From: Fischerella sp.
GTDB lineage: Bacteria > Cyanobacteriota > Cyanobacteriia > Cyanobacteriales > Nostocaceae
Direction of reading: 5' to 3'
Assembly: GCA_026419705.1 (NCBI GenBank)
Contig: JANZYY010000315.1
Location: 1 to 6,130, forward strand
Length of the DNA: 6,130 nucleotides
The notes beneath the pieces were generated by a model. It was not told the DNA's origin. It was given only the letters and a program-made list of their open reading frames with translations, and searched no databases. A program made the position numbers and the translations under genes. This document shows positions 1 through 4,616 of the stretch, one piece after another. Numbering within the stretch: position 1 is the first letter of the stretch; each line of letters opens with the position of its first letter.

Positions 1-12
1 TTTCTAGTGAGG

Positions 13-153
13 GTTGTTAGTAGCTAGTGGATAGTAGATAGTGGTTAGTGGTCAACTAGCAACTACTAACTATTAACTAATGTACAGACGTGCCATGGCA
101 CCTCTGGTACAACTACCAACTACTAACTACTAACCACTAACTACTAACTACTA
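13..153. repeat. Heptanucleotide tandem repeat array (STRR-like), two orientations
   Basis: The stretch parses in strict 7-base phase. Six units of form GTNGNTA run from 13 to 54 (the first and last deviate by one base), followed by units of form ACTANNA from 55 to about 80. A 31-base palindrome sits at 81-111, then six more units (ACTACTA with variants ACTACCA and ACCACTA) run from 112 to 153. The first block is the reverse complement in character of the later ones, so the left and right halves could pair as a long imperfect hairpin. Short tandemly repeated heptamers (STRR) are a known class of cyanobacterial intergenic repeat; assignment to that class is by pattern, not by database match. 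The last unit overlaps the acsF stop codon. Confidence 0.85.
81..111. repeat. Palindromic dispersed repeat inside the heptamer array
   Basis: TGTACAGACGTGCCA pairs with TGGCACCTCTGGTACA, with one bulged base and one mismatch. At its centre GTGCCATGGCAC (90-101) is a perfect 12-base palindrome. Similar GTACAGACG...CGTCTGTAC palindromes are, from general knowledge, scattered through Nostoc-type genomes, so this is probably a small non-coding dispersed element. It interrupts the heptamer array, with heptamers on both sides. It could also act as a hairpin at the 3' end of the acsF message, although no T-run follows it on the minus strand. Confidence 0.65.
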
Positions 154-1227
154 CCCAACTGTTCCTCGCAATGTTTCTGCATCAATGGGTTTGATGAAGT
201 AAAGCCGCAGTAAGTGCCAGGTTAGGGAGAGGATGAGGGGTAATTTTTGGAAAAACTTCACAATACCTGGGCGATCGCTGTTGTTAATTTCTGCCAGCTT
301 GAGATTGTTGTCTGAACATTTTTGCAACCGATCGAAAAAAGCTGGGTGTCTGGTATTCAAAATCACTGGGAATGCTCGTGCGGAGGTTTCGTTTGTCTTG
401 TCAATGACTTGAATGTTGTACTGCTGCGGATCTATACCTATAGATCGATAAAAGTTCGCCCGTTCAAATACTGTGAGAGTATGGGTAGCAAATACCGATA
501 GCAAAAAGAAACGTATCCACAAACGCGCTTTCCAGTTGTTCCACAACCGAGGTTGCGATCGCAGCAGCGCTTTGAAGAAGTCTCCGTGACGGTTCTCATC
601 CTGACACCAACTCTCAAAGTAACGGAATAGAGGATAATATTGGTTTTCCGGATGTTTTTCCAAGTGGCGATACATAATAATGTAGCGCCAGTATCCAATT
701 TTTTCAGATAGGTAGACAGTATAGATAATCCACTCAGGAGGAAAGAAAGTGTAAGTACGGTATTTAGTCAGGTAGCCTAAGTCTAGGGAAAGATTAAAAT
801 CCGCCATTGCTTTATTCAAAAATCCCGCATGACGTGCTTCATCCCGCGCCATCAAACCAAAGGCTTCTGACAAGATGGGATTGCGATCTTTGAGTCGGCG
901 CGATAACTCTTTGAACAGTAGAAACCCAGAAAACTCGGAAGTGCAGGAACGTTCCAAAAAGTCAATAAATGCGAGACGCTTTTCCCCGTCAATGCGATCC
1001 CAATTCTGCTGAAACTCTTCATCACGCACGAAGTGATGGCGATTATAGTCAGTCCGCAGTTCCTGGACAATTGCTTGCAACTCAGTTTCATTCGCCGAAA
1101 TGTCCATCCGCGCCACTGCGTCAAAGTCAGTCGTGTAAAACCGGGGCGTTAATAATGTTTCCTTAACCGGGGCTTTCATACCTGGCTTCAGCAAATCCGG
1201 CTGTGGGGTGGGAAGAGACTTAACCAT
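151..1227 (-). CDS. acsF: Mg-protoporphyrin IX monomethyl ester (oxidative) cyclase, AcsF/ChlA type
   Basis: AcsF is the diiron subunit of the aerobic cyclase, which uses O2 and reductant to close ring E of Mg-protoporphyrin IX monomethyl ester, giving protochlorophyllide in chlorophyll synthesis. The chosen start is the ATG at 1225-1227 (MVKSLPTP...). This gives 358 residues, the usual cyanobacterial length, and the conserved KAPVKETLLTPRFYTTDF begins shortly after it. The frame stays open to a TTG at 1237-1239, which would add four residues and is less likely; neither start has a clear Shine-Dalgarno. Numbered from the ATG, the ferritin-like diiron ligands are visible: E98 (SEFSGF), E130 and H133 (DEARH), E175 (SEKIGYW), E211 and H214 (DENRH). 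The TAG stop lies in the last unit of the heptamer array. The gene is divergent from heme oxygenase and hemN. Cyanobacteria often carry two AcsF copies, and this neighbourhood matches the low-oxygen one (ChlAII/AcsF2); that paralogue call rests on context only. Two HIP1 octamers lie inside the gene (271-278, 555-562). Confidence 0.95.
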   Translation of the reverse strand: MVKSLPTPQPDLLKPGMKAPVKETLLTPRFYTTDFDAVARMDISANETELQAIVQELRTDYNRHHFVRDEEFQQNWDRIDGEKRLAFIDFLERSCTSEFSGFLLFKELSRRLKDRNPILSEAFGLMARDEARHAGFLNKAMADFNLSLDLGYLTKYRTYTFFPPEWIIYTVYLSEKIGYWRYIIMYRHLEKHPENQYYPLFRYFESWCQDENRHGDFFKALLRSQPRLWNNWKARLWIRFFLLSVFATHTLTVFERANFYRSIGIDPQQYNIQVIDKTNETSARAFPVILNTRHPAFFDRLQKCSDNNLKLAEINNSDRPGIVKFFQKLPLILSLTWHLLRLYFIKPIDAETLRGTVG

Positions 1228-1331
1228 AGGAGATGACAATTTTTCGTTTTACAGCTATAAAAACATAAAACTTTATTAATGGCGATGATTTTGTTAAATT
1301 AATTTATAAAAACAATTTTTAATCATGAACT

Positions 1332-1367
1332 TTGCTACTGTAGCAATTATGGTATGAATACCCATAC
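1332..1367. promoter_or_regulatory. Candidate operator: two adjacent short palindromes upstream of acsF
   Basis: TTGCTACTGTAGCAA (1332-1346) has 7-base arms around a single central T. Just beyond it, ATGGTATGAATACCCAT (1349-1365) is an interrupted palindrome (GGTAT/ATACC), and GTATG...CATAC (1352-1367) overlaps it. The pair lies about 105 bases upstream of the acsF ATG, a reasonable place for an activator or repressor of dimeric MarR type. In Synechocystis the equivalent cluster is controlled by the MarR-family regulator ChlR, but I do not know its site well enough to claim a match. Confidence 0.3.
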
Positions 1368-1504
1368 AGCAATGATTGTGAGTCTTGCAACTGTGCGTAT
1401 CTGGGGAACTCCAAAAAATAATAAATATTAAGATATCTTGAGCTTGCAGCAGTTGTAACCACCAAAAGGCAAGCCTCCAATCCTTCGTTAACAGGCTATA
1501 TATT

Positions 1505-1623
1505 ATACCAATTCTCTATTCCTTAGCGTTCTTGGTGTTCTTTGCGGTACCCTACTACGGTCAGCCGAATCAAGCGCGTCTGCGTTTTTTGATATTGAGT
1601 CCATCTTCACGGGGAATTGGTAT
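1505..1623. mobile_element. MITE-like element with 10-base terminal inverted repeats
   Basis: ATACCAATTC at 1505-1514 and GAATTGGTAT at 1614-1623 are perfect inverted repeats bounding about 119 bases. The TA dinucleotides just outside both ends could be a TA target duplication of the IS630/Tc1 kind, although in such A+T-rich flanks this is weak. There is no coding capacity inside. The interior carries a nonamer repeat at its left end. Termini resembling TATACCAATTC are, from general knowledge, common in Nostocales intergenic regions. The alternative is a chance inverted repeat flanking unrelated sequence. Confidence 0.45.
1523..1549 (+). repeat. Three-unit nonamer repeat (TTNGYGTTC type)
   Basis: TTAGCGTTC, TTGGTGTTC and TTTGCGGTA follow each other in exact 9-base phase. 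A closely related trimer occurs at 5997-6022 in the glcE-glcF gap. Such runs (GCGTCTTTGCG-like on one strand, GAACCGCAAAGACGC-like on the other) are, from general knowledge, among the most frequent dispersed intergenic repeats of filamentous cyanobacteria. Confidence 0.55.
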
Positions 1624-1646
1624 TAGCTGCCTTGAAAAACATGAAA

Positions 1647-1686
1647 AAATATTAATAACTATATGACTATTTAGCTATTAATATTT
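1647..1686. repeat. A+T-only inverted repeat, 11-base arms
   Basis: AAATATTAATA (1647-1657) and TATTAATATTT (1676-1686) are perfect reverse complements around an 18-base loop. The element lies about 170-200 bases upstream of the heme oxygenase start. It could bend or melt DNA or bind a regulator upstream of the promoter. In A+T-rich sequence such repeats also arise by chance. Confidence 0.35.
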
Positions 1687-1717
1687 AAATAATTGTGGTA
1701 GAAATCAACATGGCTTG

Positions 1718-1761
1718 GGTCTGCATCGGTGGTGGTGTCAGTTAACGGTCGGATGCAGATC
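1718..1761 (+). promoter_or_regulatory. Inverted repeat upstream of heme oxygenase, possible operator
   Basis: GGTCTGCATC (1718-1727) pairs with GATGCAGATC (1752-1761) around a 24-base loop. Nine of ten positions are Watson-Crick and the remaining one is a G-U pair in RNA. The right arm ends 12 bases before TAAATA at 1774-1779, so it would overlap the -35 region of a promoter using that -10 box. It may therefore be a regulator site, or, if transcription starts further up, a hairpin in the 5' leader. Confidence 0.3.
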
Positions 1762-1787
1762 CTTTCCTAAACATAAATAACGATTAT

Positions 1788-1803
1788 TCAACGCTGGCGT
1801 TGA
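1788..1803 (+). promoter_or_regulatory. 16-base palindrome just upstream of heme oxygenase
   Basis: TCAACGCTGGCGTTGA has perfect 7-base arms around a central TG. It ends 49 bases before the chosen heme oxygenase ATG and 9 bases after the possible -10 box TAAATA. It could be a dimeric regulator site near the transcription start or a small 5' hairpin in the message. It differs in sequence from the palindromes near acsF, so one common regulator is not evident. Confidence 0.35.
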
Positions 1804-1840
1804 CAGTGAACTGATAGGGATGAGCTTGCATTTTGAGATC

Positions 1841-1845
1841 AAGGA
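1841..1845 (+). promoter_or_regulatory. Ribosome binding site deciding the heme oxygenase start
   Basis: AAGGA lies 7 bases before the ATG at 1853-1855. This spacing supports that ATG over the in-frame ATG at 1820, which has GATAGGG closely upstream but adds 11 residues absent from typical heme oxygenases. Confidence 0.7.
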
Positions 1846-1852
1846 AAAAACA

Positions 1853-2575
1853 ATGAGTAGCAATCTAGCCATAAAGCTTCGTACAGGAACTCATAAATCC
1901 CACACAGCTGCAGAAAATGTAGGATTTATGAAGTGTTTTCTCAAAGGAGTTGTAGATCGAGGCTGCTTCGCCAAATTTTTAAGTAACTTGTATTACATTT
2001 ACAGCGAACTAGAAGCACAAATAGAACGACATCGAGATCATGCTGTAGTTGGCGGCGTTTATTTTCCGGAACTCAATCGTCAAGCAGCTTTAGAAAAAGA
2101 CATGAAGTTCTACTATGGTGAAAATTGGCGATCGCGGCAAATCAAACCATCTCCTGTAGCCCAGAACTATATTGCTCGTATTCAAGAAGTTTCTGCTACC
2201 GCACCTGAATTATTGATCGGACATGCCTATACCCGCTACATGGGCGACCTTTCTGGGGGTCAAATGTTACAGAAAATTGCTCAATCAGCCTTAAAGTTGA
2301 AGGGGTACCAAGGCACATCTTTTTACAATTTTGAGGAAATTCCCGATTGCAAGGCTTTCAAAGACAAATATCGTCAAGCATTAGATGCACTACCTATCGA
2401 TAATGTCACAGCAGAAAAGATTGTCGCAGAAGCTAATAACGCCTTCCGGTTTAATATACAAATGGCTCAAGAACTAGAAGGAAATTTAATTCAAGCAATT
2501 GGTCAAGTCCTATTTCATGCCTTAACTCGCGGACATCACAGTGGTAGCACAGAAGTAGCAGCTGCTAACCAATAG
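1853..2575 (+). CDS. ho2: Heme oxygenase (biliverdin-producing), probably the low-oxygen isoform
   Basis: Heme oxygenase uses O2 and ferredoxin-supplied electrons to open heme to biliverdin IXa, iron and CO. In cyanobacteria the biliverdin feeds phycocyanobilin and other bilins; the enzyme is soluble and cytoplasmic. From the ATG at 1853 the protein has 240 residues, the usual family length, and starts MSSNLAIKLRTGTHKSHTAAEN. H17 in KSHTAAEN is the expected proximal heme ligand. The family signature LIGHAYTRYMGDLSGG spans residues 121-136, with the distal-helix glycines and D132, the counterpart of the catalytic aspartate D140 of human HO-1. An upstream in-frame ATG at 1820 would add 11 residues. 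hemN follows 90 bases later on the same strand and acsF is divergent. The isoform name ho2 is inferred from this chlAII-ho2-hemN-like neighbourhood, not from residues; the heme oxygenase function itself is secure. One HIP1 octamer lies at 2128-2135. Confidence 0.95.
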   Translation: MSSNLAIKLRTGTHKSHTAAENVGFMKCFLKGVVDRGCFAKFLSNLYYIYSELEAQIERHRDHAVVGGVYFPELNRQAALEKDMKFYYGENWRSRQIKPSPVAQNYIARIQEVSATAPELLIGHAYTRYMGDLSGGQMLQKIAQSALKLKGYQGTSFYNFEEIPDCKAFKDKYRQALDALPIDNVTAEKIVAEANNAFRFNIQMAQELEGNLIQAIGQVLFHALTRGHHSGSTEVAAANQ

Positions 2576-2586
2576 TTTGCAGTCAG

Positions 2587-2616
2587 TGCTTTAGCGCTGT
2601 TACACGCGCTAAAGTA
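2587..2616 (+). terminator. Strong hairpin between heme oxygenase and hemN, without a T-run
   Basis: CTTTAGCGC (2589-2597) pairs perfectly with GCGCTAAAG (2606-2614) around an 8-base loop. A G-U and a T-A pair extend the stem to 11. No T-run follows on the plus strand, so it is a poor intrinsic terminator. A partial attenuator, a processing or stability hairpin, or a small dispersed palindrome (GCGCTAAAGC-like sequences are common in cyanobacterial intergenic DNA) all fit. It would tune hemN relative to heme oxygenase if both are on one transcript. Confidence 0.4.
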
Positions 2617-2665
2617 ACTACTACAAATATATTTCCTCCTCATAGTATAGATTGGAAACAACTCG

Positions 2666-4048
2666 ATGGCTTTTCAAATTCCTGGTGTGAAGTTCGACAT
2701 TGATACGATCAAGAAGTACGATGTTCCCACACCCAGATACACCAGTTACCCACCTGCTACAGAACTAACCGAAACATTTACTGAAGCTGATTTTCGAGAC
2801 GCGATCGCCACTTCCAACCAAAGGAAAACGCCTCTGTCTTTGTATTTTCACATACCCTTTTGCCAAAGCGCTTGCTACTTCTGTGGTTGTAATGTAGTGA
2901 TTTCCAACAACAAAAATATTGTCAAACCTTACCTAGAGTATGTGGGTCGAGAAATCAGGAACACGGCATCTCTTATTGATGCAGAGCGCGAAGTAGTTCA
3001 GATGCATTGGGGTGGAGGAACCCCGAATTACTTAAGTCTGGACCAAGTAGAACAGTTATGGAACAATATAAATCGCCACTTCCGCATCGACACACAAGCA
3101 GAAGTCTCGATCGAAATTAATCCCCGCTATGTTGATAAAAACTACATTTTCTTTCTGAAAGAGATTGGCTTTAACCGCATTAGTTTTGGCATTCAGGACT
3201 TTAATCCCCAAGTGCAAGCAGCTGTGAATCGCGTCCAGCCAGAGGAAATGTTGTTTGAGGTGATCGGCTGGATTAGGGAAGCAGGGTTTCAAAGTGTGAA
3301 TGTGGACTTAATTTATGGTCTACCCTATCAAACTCAACAGAGCTTTTACCAGACAATTAAAAAGACCATAGAATTAGACCCAGACCGCATTGCAGTTTTT
3401 AACTTTGCCTATGTACCGTGGTTGAAGCCAGTGCAAAAAAATATCTGCAAGGATGCACTACCACAACCGCAGGAGAAGTTAGAGATTTTGAAGATGACCA
3501 TTGAGGAACTGACAAATAGCAAGTATCTGTTCGTTGGTATGGATCATTTTGCCAAACCTGATGATGAATTAGCGATCGCTCAACGCAATTACACACTCAA
3601 GCGCAACTTCCAAGGCTATACCACTTGGGCGCAAGCAGAACTGTTTGGTTTTGGTGCTACATCCGTGAGTATGCTAGAAGATGCCTATGCCCAAAATCAC
3701 AAGCGATTAAGTGATTATTATCAGGCAATTGATGCAGGTCAGTTACCCATCGCTAAAGGTATCAAACTGAGTTGGGATGACATGATCAGACGGGATGTAA
3801 TTATGCGCATCATGTCCCATACCAAGCTGAATAAACAAGACATTGAAAACAAGTATCATATCTGTTTTGATGAGTATTTCTCTAAAGAAATCAAAGCATT
3901 GAAAAATCTGGAAGCAGACGGATTAGTTACCTTATCTAATCATGAGATTGGTATCACCGAAATCGGTAGGTTATTGGTCAGAAATATTGCCGTTATTTTT
4001 GATCCCCATCGAATCACGCGGGGTCAAAAATTCTCTCGCGCCATTTGA
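2666..4048 (+). CDS. hemN: Oxygen-independent coproporphyrinogen III oxidase (radical SAM)
   Basis: HemN decarboxylates two propionates of coproporphyrinogen III to vinyls, giving protoporphyrinogen IX, with a [4Fe-4S] cluster and S-adenosylmethionine and no O2. The protein has 460 residues, close to the 457 of E. coli HemN. PRYTSYP is at residues 23-29. The radical SAM cluster motif is C66-X3-C70-X2-C73 within YFHIPFCQSACYFCGC. The following C75 gives the CxxxCxxCxC pattern of true HemN, as distinct from the HemN-like HemW family. HWGGGTP at 114-120 is the glycine-rich SAM-binding loop. The C-terminal domain ends with RNIAVIFDPH, like known HemN. The start ATG has GGA at 2654-2656, 9 bases upstream. 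It probably shares a transcript with heme oxygenase. With an O2-dependent HemF usually encoded elsewhere in cyanobacteria, this copy is expected to matter in low oxygen. HIP1 octamers lie at 2801-2808 and 3572-3579. Confidence 0.96.
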   Translation: MAFQIPGVKFDIDTIKKYDVPTPRYTSYPPATELTETFTEADFRDAIATSNQRKTPLSLYFHIPFCQSACYFCGCNVVISNNKNIVKPYLEYVGREIRNTASLIDAEREVVQMHWGGGTPNYLSLDQVEQLWNNINRHFRIDTQAEVSIEINPRYVDKNYIFFLKEIGFNRISFGIQDFNPQVQAAVNRVQPEEMLFEVIGWIREAGFQSVNVDLIYGLPYQTQQSFYQTIKKTIELDPDRIAVFNFAYVPWLKPVQKNICKDALPQPQEKLEILKMTIEELTNSKYLFVGMDHFAKPDDELAIAQRNYTLKRNFQGYTTWAQAELFGFGATSVSMLEDAYAQNHKRLSDYYQAIDAGQLPIAKGIKLSWDDMIRRDVIMRIMSHTKLNKQDIENKYHICFDEYFSKEIKALKNLEADGLVTLSNHEIGITEIGRLLVRNIAVIFDPHRITRGQKFSRAI

Positions 4049-4203
4049 GTAAGGGTGATGTTTATTCTGAATTAATATGCCCAAGTGGCATCTACTGGGG
4101 ACAAAGATTATTCGGTTTTCAGTATATACATAATAGTGAGGCTAAATTGGAATATAGCCCAGCTATTGCCATACAAAAATTGCTTTTTTCTACTATCAAT
4201 TAG

Positions 4204-4234
4204 ACTGAAAAATGATTTTCTTTATCATTTCAGT
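4204..4234. terminator. Imperfect hairpin downstream of hemN
   Basis: ACTGAA (4204-4209) and ATGAT (4212-4216) pair with ATCAT (4224-4228) and TTCAGT (4229-4234), leaving a two-base bulge and a 7-base loop. It lies 155 bases after the hemN stop and is A+T-rich with no T-run, so a terminator role is only possible. Confidence 0.25.
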
Positions 4235-4275
4235 AATTTAATTCAAAAATACTGAATATATACAGCAGATTTCAA

Positions 4276-4545
4276 GTGAATCAGGTACAGTTAGCAAATC
4301 CCTCACCCTCTTTCCCTCTCCCAATTTTGGGAGAGGGATGTCCGTTAGGACAGGGTGAGGGTGTACCTCATTTCTATGCAAAGTGCTGTATTACCTCTTT
4401 GATAGCAGTAGCCCGCAAAATTATTATTCTTGATTTTGAGAAAATTTCTGACTCAGAACTCCTGGCACTTGCCGCCGCTATTGTTGCGCTTTCAATCTGC
4501 TACTGGTTGGTGCGACGCACAAATGTCAGGTATCCACTTCATTAG
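4276..4545 (+). CDS. Doubtful small ORF with one membrane segment, 5' half made of repeat DNA
   Basis: From a GTG at 4276 this frame gives 89 residues. I do not recognise it. Residues about 9-29 (PSPSFPLPILGEG..., Pro/Gly-rich) are translated from the palindromic repeat at 4300-4361 and are almost certainly not an evolved protein sequence. The rest is more protein-like: residues 49-60 are mixed polar and hydrophobic, 62-79 form one hydrophobic helix (LLALAAAIVALSICYWLV), and RR follows, suggesting a C-terminal cytoplasmic tail. If a gene exists, it may start at a TTG at 4399, just past the repeat, giving 48 residues. No ribosome binding site is evident for either start. It may be a small membrane peptide, a remnant, or noise. 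Confidence 0.2.
   Translation: MNQVQLANPSPSFPLPILGEGCPLGQGEGVPHFYAKCCITSLIAVARKIIILDFEKISDSELLALAAAIVALSICYWLVRRTNVRYPLH
4300..4361. repeat. Compound palindromic dispersed repeat (three nested hairpins)
   Basis: The outer arms CCCTCACCCT (4300-4309) and AGGGTGAGGG (4352-4361) are perfect complements. Inside are CCCTCTCCCAA/TTGGGAGAGGG (4314-4324 and 4327-4337) and TGTCC/GGACA (4339-4343 and 4348-4352). As single-stranded DNA or RNA it could fold as a three-way junction. Repeats of this CCCTCACCC...GGGAGAGGG kind are widely scattered in cyanobacterial genomes and often appear as spurious Pro/Gly-rich ORF ends. Here it may also slow or end transcription between the convergent genes. Confidence 0.75.
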
Positions 4546-4616
4546 TAAACACTTAATAACGGTTCCGATTGTTATGCTGTAAGCCAATATCAATGCCTGG
4601 AAATCAGAGAATTTGC

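Larger units (their letters stand above)
1228..1852. other. Divergent intergenic region between acsF and heme oxygenase
   Basis: About 625 bases with no convincing gene. The part next to acsF (about 1250-1330) is very A+T-rich and must hold the acsF promoter, but no clean pair of -35 and -10 boxes stands out. The middle (1505-1623) is a MITE-like element. The part next to heme oxygenase holds an A+T inverted repeat (1647-1686), a 10-base inverted repeat (1718-1761) and a 16-base palindrome (1788-1803). TAAATA at 1774-1779 is a possible -10 box for heme oxygenase, and no good -35 lies 17 bases upstream, which would fit an activator-dependent promoter. A TTGACA at 1800-1805 has no matching -10 box downstream. 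A reading frame of 11 codons (1710-1745, ATG...TAA) is noted, without support as a gene. Confidence 0.6.
4049..4616. other. Convergent intergenic region between hemN and glcF
   Basis: A 568-base region where two transcription units meet. It holds a weak hairpin CCCAAGT/ACTGGGG (4080-4100, one mismatch), the imperfect hairpin at 4204-4234, the palindromic repeat at 4300-4361 and a doubtful small ORF. No hairpin followed by a clear T-run was found for either hemN or glcF, so how the two converging transcripts end is not evident. Confidence 0.6.

Noticed and set aside
1..153. CRISPR array
   Set aside because: The 7-base units follow one another without unique spacers, and no cas genes are present.
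438..1166. Open frames of 65-90 residues overlapping acsF in other frames
   Set aside because: All are shadows of acsF, whose diiron motifs are intact over the same bases.
1800..1805. TTGACA as the -35 box of the heme oxygenase promoter
   Set aside because: Seventeen bases downstream is AGCTTG, not a -10 box, and the start site would fall inside or past the leader next to the ATG; it is better explained as part of the 16-base palindrome.
3056..3596. Minus-strand frames of 65-78 residues inside hemN
   Set aside because: They are antisense to hemN coding sequence with no independent support.
4556..4575. ATAAC/GTTAT hairpin downstream of glcF
   Set aside because: Five A+T-rich pairs with a 10-base loop is at chance level.
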